Assembly: GCA_017937405.1 (NCBI GenBank)
Contig: JAGBDS010000055.1
Location: 1 to 32,090, forward strand
Length of the DNA: 32,090 nucleotides
Origin: Oscillibacter sp.
GTDB taxonomy: Bacteria > Bacillota > Clostridia > Oscillospirales > Oscillospiraceae
Reading direction: 5' to 3'
In this document: piece by piece, positions 24,715-32,090 of the stretch
How the letters are laid out: the number at the start of each line of letters is the position of its first letter
Numbering within the stretch: the first letter of the stretch is position 1
The notes under the pieces: generated by a model
Databases searched by the model: none
Told to the model about the DNA's origin: nothing
Seen by the model: only the letters and a program-made list of their open reading frames with translations
Translations under genes and position numbers: made by a program

Positions 24715-25616
24715 TGTCCATGAAAGAGAGAGTCATTGCCCTGGGCTTCTTTGACGGAGTCCACCTGGGCCACGCCGCCCTGCTCCGCCGGACGGCGGAG
24801 GAAGCTGCCGCCCGTGGCGTCACCCCGGCGGTGTTCACCTTTGACCGGGTGCCGAAGGAGGTCCTCACCGGCATTCCCTGCCCCCTCATCAATTCTCCGG
24901 AGGACCGGGCGGACCTGGTTCGCCGCCTCTACGGTATCCGGGACGTCATCATGGTCCCCTTTGACGACGAGATGCGGACCACCAGCTGGGAGGATTTCGT
25001 CACCAAAATTCTGGTGGAGCGCTACCACGCCGTCCACCTGGTGGCGGGCCACGACCACCACTTCGGCCACAAGAACCAGGGCTCCCCGGAGTTGCTGGTG
25101 CAAAAATGCGCCGAACTGGGCCTTGGCTGCGATATCATCCCCAAGGTAGAGATCGGCGGCATCACCGTCAGTTCCACCTATATCCGCCGCCTGGTGGAGC
25201 TGGGACAGATCGAACGGGCCAACCGCTTCCTGGGCCACCCCCATACCCTGACCCAGGTAGTGCGCCACGGCCGCCGCATCGGCCGCACCATCGGCATCCC
25301 CACGGTAAACCTGACGGCGCCGCCCCATGTGCTGGTGCCCAGCCACGGCGTCTACGCCACCCGGGTGTACCTGCCCGACGGCGCCTGCTATCCCGCCGTC
25401 ACCAACGTGGGCACCCGCCCCACGGTGAACAACGGCACGGACATCACGGTGGAGGCCTGGCTCCTGGACTTCGAGGGCGACCTGTACGGCCAGACGGTCC
25501 GGGTGGAATTCTACCACCACATCCGGGACGAGATCCGTTTCGACTCCCTGGACGCCCTGAAGGCAGAGATCACCCGGAACGCCGAGACCACCCGCCAATA
25601 CTTCGCCTCCCTATAA
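24714..25616 (+). CDS. ribF: Bifunctional riboflavin kinase / FAD synthetase RibF
   Basis: 300-residue enzyme that makes FMN from riboflavin and then FAD. The N-terminal adenylyltransferase has GFFDGVHLGH (HxGH) and VSSTYIRRLVELG (ISSTxxR). The C-terminal kinase has GRTIGIPTVNL, GVYATRV, NVGTRPTV and EAWLLDFEGDLYG. The loop AGHDHHFGHKNQG keeps the usual GxDxxFGxxxxG frame with an unusual number of His. The start overlaps the truB stop (TAATG), so translation is coupled; GGAG lies just upstream. A longer frame to 24372 runs through truB and is not real. No FMN riboswitch is seen. Confidence 0.95.
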   Translation: MSMKERVIALGFFDGVHLGHAALLRRTAEEAAARGVTPAVFTFDRVPKEVLTGIPCPLINSPEDRADLVRRLYGIRDVIMVPFDDEMRTTSWEDFVTKILVERYHAVHLVAGHDHHFGHKNQGSPELLVQKCAELGLGCDIIPKVEIGGITVSSTYIRRLVELGQIERANRFLGHPHTLTQVVRHGRRIGRTIGIPTVNLTAPPHVLVPSHGVYATRVYLPDGACYPAVTNVGTRPTVNNGTDITVEAWLLDFEGDLYGQTVRVEFYHHIRDEIRFDSLDALKAEITRNAETTRQYFASL

Positions 25617-25624
25617 ATATGGCA

Positions 25625-25656
25625 AAAGGCAGACGCGAAAGCGTCTGCCTTTCTTC
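25625..25656. terminator. Bidirectional terminator between ribF and the tail-anchored protein gene
   Basis: A perfect 12-bp stem (25625-25636 with 25641-25652, GAAA loop) is followed by TTCTTCTT rightwards and by a T-run leftwards. It sits between the convergent stops at 25616 and 25657. Confidence 0.85.
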
Positions 25657-25929
25657 TTATATCAGCGCCACGATCAGCCAGAGGAGCCCGATGGCTCCCG
25701 CGCCCATCAGGGTGTACACCGCCGGGCTCAGTTCCCGCCACACCCGGCTGAACCGCCCGTGGTCGCCTCCGGCGTAGTTCCGGGCCACCCGCCGGGCCTC
25801 CTCCACCAGCTCCCGGGAGGTCACGCCCTCCCCAGCGGCGTCGTTCCGCACGATAAAGATAGCCTGCTCGAAAAACCGCTGGTCGGGGGAGTCCACCACG
25901 ACCACCCGTCTGGAAATACCTTTCACCAT
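25657..25929 (-). CDS. Small tail-anchored protein of unknown function
   Basis: 90 residues. A soluble part begins VKGISRRVVVVDSPDQRFFEQAIFIVRND, then RELVEEARRVARNYAGG; the last 18-20 residues (LMGAGAIGLLWLIVALI) form one membrane helix, so it should be tail-anchored with the N-terminus in the cytoplasm. I do not recognise a named family. ATG at 25929 is nine bases after GGAGG; an ATG at 25962 in the same frame has no good ribosome site. It lies about 80 bp downstream of the spoIIE stop on the same strand, with no terminator visible between, so co-transcription with spoIIE and a sporulation role are possible but unproven. Confidence 0.75.
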   Translation of the reverse strand: MVKGISRRVVVVDSPDQRFFEQAIFIVRNDAAGEGVTSRELVEEARRVARNYAGGDHGRFSRVWRELSPAVYTLMGAGAIGLLWLIVALI

Positions 25930-26008
25930 CGTCCATGCCTCCTGCGTGTTTGATATTTCCATTTTTCCGCACGGCCCGGAACTTTATACCGCCTATCCCG
26001 GAAAAATC

Positions 26009-28045
26009 TCACACTTCCCGCTTTTCCTCCGCCCGGTACAGCACCTGGATGCCGCAGTCGTCCTGAAGCTTCTCCCGCCGGATGCTCTCCGACAAAATGA
26101 GCCCCGCCAAAGCCTGGGGGTCCTCCCCCTCCCAGCCCGCCAGCAAGTCCTGGAGCCACTCGTCCCGGCCCGGGTCCGCCACGCCGTCGGAGATCATCAC
26201 CGCGAAGCCGCCGGACTCCAGCCGCAGCCGGGTCACATCCGGCGATGCCGGGCTCCCCCGCAGGCCGGCGGGCAGGCTGGCTCCGGTGACCCGCCGCACG
26301 GTGCCTCCCTTTTTCAGGTAGCTGGGGGCCGCGCCGTACTTGTAAAATTCCAGTTCTCCCGTGGCGGGCCGGAACACGCACAGGTCGATGGTGGTGAAGC
26401 TCCCGGTCTCCGCCCCCCGGAGGGCCATGGCGGAATTCAGGGTCTTCATCGCCGCCTCCGGGGCGATGCCCGCCTCCAAGAACTGCTGCAATAACCTGCA
26501 GGTCAGGGCGGACTCCTTTCGGGCAGGCTCGCCGCTGCCCATGCCGTCGGCCAGCAGCAAACACCACTGCCCCGTCTCCGTCTGGAAGGATGTCACAGTG
26601 TCGCCGCAGACGGTCTCCCCCTCCTTGGGCCGCAAGGCGGCCCCCACCCGGCAGGCGAAGGCCCCCTCCCCGGCGGTGGGGACGGCCTCCCCCAACCCGG
26701 CGGCGGTGGCGGTCAAAAGCTCGCTGAGCTGGGCATACTGCCCCTGGGCGCTGCGCCGGGTCTCCTCCAGCTGCCGCCGATATTGCCGCCGCAGCAGGAA
26801 GGCGGACAGCTCCCCGTTCACCGCCGTGATGAAGTCCGTCAGGTGGATGCAGCGGTCAGAGAAATACTTGGGGAAATCCTTCGCCATGGCCCGCCCCCGC
26901 TCCAGCATGAAGGGCGTTGCGTCGTTCATGGCGTTGAAGGTCCCGGTGTACTCCCGCTGCCAGCACAGGTCGCACAATGCGCAGCCCCGGCATACCCGCT
27001 CCGCTGCCCGGTCAAAGACGATGGCGGGGTTTTCCTCGCTGGACCGGGGTGCCCGGCCCATGCTGTCGTACAGCTCCCGCAGCGCTCCCGCCGCTTTCGT
27101 CAGCCGTTCCTTCAGCTGCTGCCCGGCGGAGGCCGGGTTGGCGGCCTCCTGCCGCTTCACCCGCTTCCCGCCGAACAGCCGCCCCGGCAGCAGCAGGAAC
27201 AGCCCCGCCCCCAGGGCGGCCTCCAGCACCAGCGGCGCTGCCAGGGGCTCTGTGACGGGCAGCAAACTCACCAGAGACGCCGCCAGGAATGCCAGCGCCG
27301 CCTCGCCCCGGCGCCGTCCCGCGCATTTTCCCGCCAGCAGGCCAGCAAGCCCCAGCCCGGCAGCGAATACGCCGCTGCCGGTCCCGGCGCACAGGTCCGC
27401 CGTCAATCCCAGGCCCAGCCCCGCCGCGGCTCCCGTCACCGCCCCCCGCTCGTAGGCGGTGTAGGCCAGCAGGAGGCATAGCAGCGTCCGCCCGATGGAC
27501 ACCCCCAGCACCTCCAGGTCCGCCAACGCCAGCACCAGCGCCGCCGCCAGAAACAGCAGCCCGTCAGGGGCGGGCTTCCCCTCCTCTGGCCGGAGCACCG
27601 GGCAGAAGAACCAGGCGGCGGCCCCGGTCAGTCCCGCCGCCGCCACGCAGGGCGTCAGGTGCCGCAGAGGTGACAACGACTGGATAACATAGATGCCCCC
27701 CACCGCCAGAAACAGCCCCGCCGCCGTCACCGCCACAGCCCCGGGGCGGGTCAGACGCTGGCTCCCCTGAAAGGCGGTGGCAGCGGTGAGGATCAGCACC
27801 CCCGCCGCCAGAAAGGGCAGGGCGCTGGCGAAATCCAGAAACAGCAGTGCCCCCAGCCCGGCCCCCGCCAGGGCGGCGGCGCCGTTGGTCCCCGGTCCTG
27901 CCGCCGCCACCAGCCCCAGGGCAAAGGGCGCGTAGCCCCCCGGCGTCTGGCTGGCGGTCAGCGCCGCCGCCAGAAAGAACCGGGTCCCCCAGCCCAGCAG
28001 CCGCGCCGACTGCTCTTTTCCCAATGTGATCGGACCGTGTTCCAC
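26009..28045 (-). CDS. spoIIE: Stage II sporulation protein E (SpoIIE), PP2C-type phosphatase
   Basis: 678-residue membrane phosphatase that dephosphorylates SpoIIAA and so activates sigma-F in the forespore; it also localises to the polar septum. About ten hydrophobic segments fill residues 15-305, a linker with a Cys cluster (CRGCALCDLCW) follows, and the PP2C domain covers about 460-678 with VCGDTV, LLADGMGSGEPARKES (metal-binding Asp) and MISDGVADPG. It is shorter than the Bacillus protein (about 827), mainly in the membrane and linker parts, as in other Clostridia. The start is GTG at 28045, eight bases after AGGAGG. It indicates that the organism can form endospores. No clear sigma-A promoter or Spo0A box is visible upstream. 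Confidence 0.94.
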   Translation of the reverse strand: MEHGPITLGKEQSARLLGWGTRFFLAAALTASQTPGGYAPFALGLVAAAGPGTNGAAALAGAGLGALLFLDFASALPFLAAGVLILTAATAFQGSQRLTRPGAVAVTAAGLFLAVGGIYVIQSLSPLRHLTPCVAAAGLTGAAAWFFCPVLRPEEGKPAPDGLLFLAAALVLALADLEVLGVSIGRTLLCLLLAYTAYERGAVTGAAAGLGLGLTADLCAGTGSGVFAAGLGLAGLLAGKCAGRRRGEAALAFLAASLVSLLPVTEPLAAPLVLEAALGAGLFLLLPGRLFGGKRVKRQEAANPASAGQQLKERLTKAAGALRELYDSMGRAPRSSEENPAIVFDRAAERVCRGCALCDLCWQREYTGTFNAMNDATPFMLERGRAMAKDFPKYFSDRCIHLTDFITAVNGELSAFLLRRQYRRQLEETRRSAQGQYAQLSELLTATAAGLGEAVPTAGEGAFACRVGAALRPKEGETVCGDTVTSFQTETGQWCLLLADGMGSGEPARKESALTCRLLQQFLEAGIAPEAAMKTLNSAMALRGAETGSFTTIDLCVFRPATGELEFYKYGAAPSYLKKGGTVRRVTGASLPAGLRGSPASPDVTRLRLESGGFAVMISDGVADPGRDEWLQDLLAGWEGEDPQALAGLILSESIRREKLQDDCGIQVLYRAEEKREV

Positions 28046-28197
28046 AGCCTGTCCCTCCTATGGTGATGGTTTTCCATCATTTTACAGGAGTTCCATAAAA
28101 AATCCCGTCGGGAAATGACCCGTTTCCTTTCCCCATTCCCCCTTTTACTTTTTTGGACTGATGGAAACACACCGGACGTTTTCACCAACCAGCTTTG

Positions 28198-28226
28198 TTG
28201 CGGCTCGTTCTCCCATGTGATATGAT
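28198..28226 (+). promoter_or_regulatory. Sigma-A-like promoter of the AT-rich island
   Basis: TTGCGG (28198-28203) and TATGAT (28221-28226) are 17 bp apart. Two direct repeats, GAGAGTTGTC (28241-28250) and GAGAATTGTC (28262-28271), follow at a distance of 21 bp (two helical turns) and may be an operator. Confidence 0.55.
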
Positions 28227-28275
28227 AAACTGGATAAATCGAGAGTTGTCGTTATTAAAGGGAGAATTGTCCTCT

Positions 28276-28323
28276 ATGAAAAAAGCATTGTTATATGAAA
28301 AAGCCATCAATCTTCAGGAGTAA
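28276..28323 (+). CDS. Possible 15-residue leader peptide
   Basis: A short frame MKKALLYEKAINLQE ends in TAA and starts about 45 bp after the predicted promoter. GGGAGA lies about 14 bases upstream, a weak and distant ribosome site. It precedes an 81-residue membrane protein in the same transcript. It could be a leader peptide, a tiny toxin-like peptide, or chance; evidence is thin. Confidence 0.3.
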   Translation: MKKALLYEKAINLQE

Positions 28324-28374
28324 TAAGAAATCCTGAGTAGAGAGAAAAACCGGAATTTGTCGGAGGTAATGTAC

Positions 28375-28620
28375 ATGGAAAAGAAATTAGATGGGATAGC
28401 ACTGATTTCGTTCGCAACTTTATTGTATTGTCTTTCTGGGAAACTATCAGATTTTATTGTACTGATAGGTATTGGATTCACAATACCTTGGGCCTTAATT
28501 GCACTTTTGATTGGGGTAGTAGGCCTTGTGCTGGTTTTCAAGGATAAAACAAAATCTACAGGGTTGGTTTGGCTTATAATTCCGATAATCTTCGCTGTAT
28601 ATGTAATGCTTATCTCGTAA
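28375..28620 (+). CDS. Small membrane protein in an AT-rich island, function unknown
   Basis: 81 residues with three hydrophobic segments (about 8-25, 31-55 and 64-80) joined by short charged loops (KDKTKSTG). No named family is recognised. ATG at 28375 follows GGAGGTAATGTAC, a good ribosome site. The base composition is much richer in AT than all surrounding genes, codons ending in A or T dominate, and the gene has its own promoter at 28198. This points to recent acquisition or to an element under different selection. A hairpin at 28680-28704 may end the transcript. Confidence 0.65.
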   Translation: MEKKLDGIALISFATLLYCLSGKLSDFIVLIGIGFTIPWALIALLIGVVGLVLVFKDKTKSTGLVWLIIPIIFAVYVMLIS

Positions 28621-28679
28621 CTTTTATAATTAGATATATTTTAACGATAAGGCAAATGAGTGACAAATTCCAGTTTATC

Positions 28680-28704
28680 GGGCAGTCCTGCTTTAGGACT
28701 GCCC
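28680..28704 (+). terminator. Hairpin after the small membrane protein gene
   Basis: A perfect 10-bp stem (28680-28689 with 28695-28704, loop GCTTT) lies 60 bp after the stop. The tail (TTGCTGC) is poor in T, so termination may be partial. Confidence 0.55.
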
Positions 28705-28756
28705 TTGCTGCACAGACAGGGTCCGCGCAAAGGAAAAAGCCCCCATTTCCCTCCGG

Positions 28757-28785
28757 TGGACAATTTCCCGTTTCCGTGGTAAAAT
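28757..28785 (+). promoter_or_regulatory. Promoter of the dus-sigma-anti-sigma operon
   Basis: TGGACA (28757-28762) and TAAAAT (28780-28785) are 17 bp apart, about 30 bp before the dus ATG. It is sigma-A-like; no ECF-type AAC motif is obvious, so autoregulation of the operon by its own sigma factor is not apparent here. Confidence 0.6.
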
Positions 28786-28816
28786 AAAATATTCTGTTAT
28801 GAAAGGAGCGCCGCCC

Positions 28817-29788
28817 ATGCGCATCGGTACTGTTGAAATCAACTCCCAACTGGCCCTGGCCCCCATGGCCGGCGTCACAGACGCGGCCTTCCGCCAGATC
28901 TGTTCCGAGCTGGGGGCGGGCTACACGGTCACGGAGCTCATCTCCTCCAAGGCCCTGTGCTACCACGATAAAAAGACCTTCTCCCTGCTGACCCAGTTCC
29001 CCGGCGAGCATCCCGCCGCCGTCCAGATCTTCGGCAGCGACCCCGTCTGTATGGCGGAGGCCGCCCAGATCGCCATCGAGCACACCGGAGCGGACATTCT
29101 GGATATCAACATGGGCTGTCCCATGGGCAAGATCGTCAACAACGGCGACGGCGCCGCGCTGATGCGCGACCCGGACAAGGCCGGCCGCATCATGGAGGCC
29201 GTCGTGAAAGCTCTCCCCAACACCCCCGTCACCGCCAAATTCCGCCGGGGCTGGGACATGGGCAGCTGCAACTGCGTGGAGTTCGCCCAGGTGCTGGAGC
29301 AGGCTGGCGCCGCCGCCGTGGCGGTCCACGGCCGCACCCGGGCCCAGGTCTACGGCGGCAACGCCGACTGGAACTGCATCCGCCAGGTGAAGGAGGCCGT
29401 CTCCATCCCCGTCATCGCCAACGGCGACATCTGGAAGCCGGAGGACGCCGCCCGCATTTTGCAGCACACGAAGGCGGACATGGCCATGATCGGCCGGGGC
29501 TGCTTCGGCAACCCCTGGCTGTTCCAGCAGGCCAAGGCCGTGCTGGAGGGGAAGCCCGCCCCGCCCCTGCCCAGCCTGTCCGAGCGGTGCGACACCGCCG
29601 TGCGCCAGTTTGAGCTGGCGGCGGCGGACAAGGGCGAGCGGGTAGCCGTGCTGGAAGCCCGCCGCCACTACTGCTGGTATCTGAAGGGCGTGTCCCACTC
29701 CGGCTACTATAAGGAGCAAATCGTGAAAATGAACACCCTGGAGGACGTGTATCAGGTGACAAAGGGCATCAAGAGGGACCTGGCATGA
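28817..29788 (+). CDS. dus: tRNA dihydrouridine synthase (DusB-like)
   Basis: 323-residue flavoenzyme that reduces uridines in the tRNA D-loop with FMN and NADPH. It shows the TIM-barrel start [15 protein letters not shown], the catalytic Cys101 in [20 protein letters not shown], the VHGRTR segment and the [13 protein letters not shown] phosphate-binding part; the helical C-terminal domain follows ([10 protein letters not shown]). ATG at 28817 follows AAAGGAGCG; an in-frame ATG at 28799 precedes the ribosome site. Its stop overlaps the ECF sigma start (ATGA), which ties tRNA modification to a sigma factor operon. Confidence 0.95.
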   Translation: MRIGTVEINSQLALAPMAGVTDAAFRQICSELGAGYTVTELISSKALCYHDKKTFSLLTQFPGEHPAAVQIFGSDPVCMAEAAQIAIEHTGADILDINMGCPMGKIVNNGDGAALMRDPDKAGRIMEAVVKALPNTPVTAKFRRGWDMGSCNCVEFAQVLEQAGAAAVAVHGRTRAQVYGGNADWNCIRQVKEAVSIPVIANGDIWKPEDAARILQHTKADMAMIGRGCFGNPWLFQQAKAVLEGKPAPPLPSLSERCDTAVRQFELAAADKGERVAVLEARRHYCWYLKGVSHSGYYKEQIVKMNTLEDVYQVTKGIKRDLA

Positions 29789-30393
29789 TGGATATGCAGG
29801 AACAAAACTGGATCGCCGCCGCCCAAACGGGCGACCAGAGCGCCTTCGAGCTGCTGGTGCGGCTGTATGAAAAGCGGGTCTATGCGTTGACCTCCCGGAT
29901 GTGCCGCAACCCCGCCGACGCGGAGGAGGCCGCTCAGGAGGCCTTCCTCGCCGCCTGGCAGGGCCTGCCCTTCTTCCGGGGAGATTCCAGCTTCTCCACC
30001 TGGCTGTACCGCCTGGCGTCCAACGCCTGCGTGGATGTCCTGCGTAAGGAGGGCCGCCACCAGTCCGCTGTCTCGCTGGATGACGAGGACGCCGCCATCG
30101 ACCTCCCCGACGGCTCCCTGTCCCCTCACGACGAGGCGGAACGGTCCGAGCTGCGCCAGCAGATTGAGGAGGGCCTTGCCGCCCTGCCGCCGGACTACCG
30201 CCAGGTGCTCATCCTCCGGGAGCTGCACCAGCGGTCCTACGATGAGATCGCGGACATCCTCTCCCTGGACCTCGGCACGGTGAAGTCCCGCATCAACCGG
30301 GGCCGAAAGCGGCTGCGAAAAATTTTGCTGGAAAGCGGGAACTTTTCCGCCCCTCCTGCGTCCAAACAATCAGAAAAGGAGGGCTGCAAATGA
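29785..30393 (+). CDS. ECF-type RNA polymerase sigma factor
   Basis: 202-residue extracytoplasmic-function sigma factor. Region 2 spans about residues 20-90 ([21 protein letters not shown] and [20 protein letters not shown], then [18 protein letters not shown]). Region 4 spans about 135-185 ([24 protein letters not shown] and [18 protein letters not shown]). Region 3 is absent, as expected. The ATG overlaps the dus stop, and its own stop overlaps the anti-sigma start (both ATGA). It directs polymerase to an unknown regulon and should be held by the zinc anti-sigma that follows. Confidence 0.93.
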   Translation: MMDMQEQNWIAAAQTGDQSAFELLVRLYEKRVYALTSRMCRNPADAEEAAQEAFLAAWQGLPFFRGDSSFSTWLYRLASNACVDVLRKEGRHQSAVSLDDEDAAIDLPDGSLSPHDEAERSELRQQIEEGLAALPPDYRQVLILRELHQRSYDEIADILSLDLGTVKSRINRGRKRLRKILLESGNFSAPPASKQSEKEGCK

Positions 30394-31163
30394 AATATTG
30401 TGAAGACTTCGCGGCCCTGCTGGACCCATTTGTTGACGGTGAGTTGACTCCCGATGAGATGGTCCGCGTCCAGGCCCATCTGGACCAGTGCCCCGCCTGC
30501 CGTGCCTATGTGGACGACGCCCTGGCCATCCGGGCCGCCTTCCCCGATGCGGAGGATACGGAGCTGCCGGAGGGCTTTATCGAAACCGTCATGGCCCGTA
30601 TCCGGGCGGAGGCCGCCCCCCAGGCAGAGGCTGCCTCCCAGGCGGAAGCCGTTCCCCAAAAGAAAACATTCCGCCCCTGGCTGAAGGCCCTGGCATCCCT
30701 GGCGGCCTGCTGCGCCATCGTGCTGCTGGCGGCCCCCATGTTCTCCGGCGGCGCCAGGAAAGAGGCGCCTGCCGCTGCCGCCGATACCGCCGCGTCCACG
30801 GAGCGGGCCATGGGCTTTGCCTTAACAGAAGAAACCCCTGCCGCGGAAAGCATCGAAGAACCCCGGGAGGAACTGGCAGCAGGCAAAGTTTTTGATGCCG
30901 CTCCGGCCCCCAGCGCCACTGCTGACAGCGGCGCCACAGCCTACTGTATCGAAGCTGACACCGCTTCTACCCTGACCCTCCCGCCGGAAGCCGCCTCCCT
31001 GTTGGCGGACTTTCCCCCTGTGGAGGAAACGGATACAGCCATCCGCTATGAGCTGTCCCGCCAGGGCTGTGACGCTCTGACAGACGCCCTGACCCAGGCA
31101 GGCATTGCCTTCACCCTGGACGATACCGGCTCCGATACCGTGCTGGTCATTCTGGAAAAATAA
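30390..31163 (+). CDS. Zinc-finger anti-sigma factor with membrane anchor
   Basis: 257 residues. The N-terminus has the anti-sigma zinc site H30-x3-C34-x2-C37 (AHLDQCPAC), preceded by FVDGELTPDE, which is typical of the zf-HC2 family. An Ala/Gln-rich linker and one membrane helix (about 98-118) follow, then a long extracellular part (about 120-257) with an Ala/Glu-rich disordered stretch and a compact C-terminal domain (LPPEAASLLADFPPVEETDTAIRYEL). It should bind and silence the ECF sigma until an envelope signal triggers release; thiol oxidation or proteolysis are known routes in the family, not shown here. The start overlaps the sigma gene by 4 bp. Confidence 0.9.
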   Translation: MKYCEDFAALLDPFVDGELTPDEMVRVQAHLDQCPACRAYVDDALAIRAAFPDAEDTELPEGFIETVMARIRAEAAPQAEAASQAEAVPQKKTFRPWLKALASLAACCAIVLLAAPMFSGGARKEAPAAAADTAASTERAMGFALTEETPAAESIEEPREELAAGKVFDAAPAPSATADSGATAYCIEADTASTLTLPPEAASLLADFPPVEETDTAIRYELSRQGCDALTDALTQAGIAFTLDDTGSDTVLVILEK

Positions 31164-31180
31164 TCTATGCAAAACAACGT

Positions 31181-31224
31181 CTCTCTTTGCTGCGGATACC
31201 ACCCGAAGCAAAGAGAGGCGCGTT
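31181..31224 (+). terminator. Likely terminator after the anti-sigma gene
   Basis: A perfect 10-bp stem (31181-31190 with 31208-31217) has a 17-nt loop and is followed by GCGCGTTTT. The long loop makes it a weaker terminator than others here. Confidence 0.55.
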
Positions 31225-31251
31225 TTATGCCCGCGGCTCCGCAAAATCCCC

Positions 31252-31280
31252 TTGCAATCCCCCCGGGATTATGCTATACT
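31252..31280 (+). promoter_or_regulatory. Promoter of queT
   Basis: TTGCAA (31252-31257) and TATACT (31275-31280) are 17 bp apart. The transcript would start near 31287, giving a leader of about 160 nt before the queT ATG. Confidence 0.7.
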
Positions 31281-31286
31281 CCCTCC

Positions 31287-31448
31287 TTGACAGGTGCCAT
31301 CTCCCTGTCCAAGCACCGGGCTTCCGGTGTTCGTTCGGCAGCATCCGCTGACCGTTCTCTAAACAAAAAAATGGAGGTCGCCCGCGCCTTTCGCGGGTAT
31401 GTTTCTGCGTGTTCTGACCTCCACCCTAGTTCAAGGAGGTCTTTTTTC
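31287..31448 (+). promoter_or_regulatory. Structured queT leader, probable preQ1-type riboswitch
   Basis: The leader has two early hairpins (31289-31294 with 31304-31309; 31314-31319 with 31324-31329). A later domain follows: GGAGGTC (31373-31379) can pair with GACCTCC (31416-31422), enclosing a 6-bp hairpin (31381-31386 with 31392-31397). The same GACCTCC can instead pair with the ribosome site GGAGGTC at 31435-31441, so the two states would open or block translation. Since queT imports a queuosine precursor and queT genes in this lineage are known to be under preQ1 riboswitches, a preQ1 sensor is the best guess; the class is not settled, and I could not match a class consensus with certainty. 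Confidence 0.6.
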
Positions 31449-31952
31449 ATGTCCAAATCCAAATTCACCACCCGCCAGCTGGCTACCGCCGGCATCATCG
31501 CCGCCGTCTACGCGGGCCTTACCCTGCTGCTGCCCATTCCCCAGTACGGCGGCGTGCAGCTCCGTGTGGCCGAGGCCATGACGGTCCTGCCCTTCCTCAT
31601 CCCGGAGGCCATTCCCGGCCTGGCCGTGGGCTGCTTCCTGGCGAACCTGCTGGGCTCTCCCTATGTGCTGGACTGGGTCTTCGGCACCCTTGCCACTCTG
31701 CTGGCAGCCATCTGGACGTCCAAGCTGAAAAACCGCTGGCTGGCGCCCCTGCCTCCGGTGGTGTGCAACGCGGTCATCGTGGGCGCGGAGATCGCCTACT
31801 TTGCCACGCTGGATGGCGCCGCCTTCTGGCCCGCCTATGCGCTGAACGCCTTCACCGTGGGCCTGGGCGAGGCCATCGCCTGCTTCGTTCTGGGTGCCCT
31901 GCTGCTCCGGGCGTTGGATAAAGTCCCCGCCCTCCGCCGCTCCGCCGCCTGA
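31449..31952 (+). CDS. queT: Queuosine precursor transporter QueT (ECF-type S component)
   Basis: 167-residue membrane protein of the QueT family, the substrate-binding component of an energy-coupling-factor transporter for preQ1 or a related queuosine precursor. Family features are TRQLATAGIIAAVYAGLTLLL, the GGVQLRVAEAMTVLPFL motif, AIPGLAVGCFLANLLGS and a later GLGEAIACFVLGALLL. About six helices are visible. The shared EcfA/EcfT modules are encoded elsewhere. ATG at 31449 is eight bases after GGAGGT; the open frame upstream to 31167 is the untranslated leader. Confidence 0.93.
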   Translation: MSKSKFTTRQLATAGIIAAVYAGLTLLLPIPQYGGVQLRVAEAMTVLPFLIPEAIPGLAVGCFLANLLGSPYVLDWVFGTLATLLAAIWTSKLKNRWLAPLPPVVCNAVIVGAEIAYFATLDGAAFWPAYALNAFTVGLGEAIACFVLGALLLRALDKVPALRRSAA

Positions 31953-31973
31953 TACTAAAATCTGATAAAATCA

Positions 31974-32002
31974 TTTAAGGATGTCCAGGGATCTGCTATA
32001 CT
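31974..32002 (+). promoter_or_regulatory. Promoter of the transposase-like gene
   Basis: TTTAAG (31974-31979) and TATACT (31997-32002) are 17 bp apart, just before the ATG at 32013. The short distance leaves little leader and no strong ribosome site. Confidence 0.45.
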
Positions 32003-32012
32003 GTACTGGGTG

Positions 32013-32090
32013 ATGAAAATGGGTTCCAAATACAGATTCAGCAACGAAGAAATAGATGCAATAAAAGAGGCTCGCAGAGCAAATAAGGAC
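32013..32090 (+). mobile_element. Start of an IS630-type transposase gene (cut by window end)
   Basis: The last 26 codons of the window are open and read KMGSKYRFSNEEIDAIKEA followed by RRANKD. This fits the beginning of the helix-turn-helix part of IS630-family transposases. Codon use is AT-richer than the neighbours. The insertion-sequence end should lie between the queT stop (31952) and 32013, but I cannot mark the terminal repeat without the other end. The identification rests on a short stretch. Confidence 0.5.

Noticed and set aside
25617..25656. FMN riboswitch or other control element for ribF
   Set aside because: ribF is translated directly from the truB transcript and no leader exists; the hairpin here is a simple terminator.
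31167..31448. 94-codon upstream extension of QueT
   Set aside because: It runs through a terminator hairpin, the promoter and the structured leader; QueT proteins start near the chosen ATG.

Overview
The window looks like a chromosomal segment from a high-GC, endospore-forming member of the Clostridia (Bacillota), most likely an Oscillospiraceae-type gut bacterium (Oscillibacter, Dysosmobacter or Flavonifractor-like; genus not determinable by eye). The basis is spoIIE, the Bacillota order rimP-nusA-rnpM-ylxQ-infB-rbfA-nrnA-truB-ribF, strong AGGAGG-type ribosome sites, ATGA stop/start overlaps and very GC-rich third codon positions. I count 35 protein-coding features: 33 genes within or cut by the window that I trust, one possible 15-residue leader peptide, and one transposase start at the right edge.

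Left part (1-13,900): the 3' end of ftsH converges on a MATE efflux gene. A membrane-anchored XRE regulator follows, then a leftward marR operon with two half-transporters that form an asymmetric heterodimeric ABC exporter. Between marR and the next operon lies a promoter-terminator unit with no ORF, a candidate small RNA. Then come a rightward DUF2975 / small-HTH / DUF4173-like membrane module with a small anchored protein, and leftward genes for an SGNH hydrolase, a six-CxxC zinc-ribbon protein and a sugar nucleotidyltransferase-like protein.

Middle (13,900-25,650): a Fur-family regulator with znuC and znuB (no binding protein visible) precedes a long translation and RNA cluster: rimP, nusA, rnpM, ylxQ, infB, terminator, rbfA, nrnA, a 902-bp noncoding stretch, truB, ribF. 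Three related arrays of tandem mini-hairpins lie in gaps of this cluster, all in the same orientation, and are the most unusual structure in the window.

Right part (25,650-32,090): leftward genes for a 90-residue tail-anchored protein and the sporulation phosphatase SpoIIE; an AT-rich island with its own promoter, direct repeats, a possible leader peptide and an 81-residue membrane protein; a dus / ECF sigma / anti-sigma operon joined by ATGA overlaps; queT behind a long structured leader that is probably a preQ1-type riboswitch; and the first 26 codons of an apparent IS630-type transposase.

All identifications rest on reading motifs and family knowledge; no database search was run.
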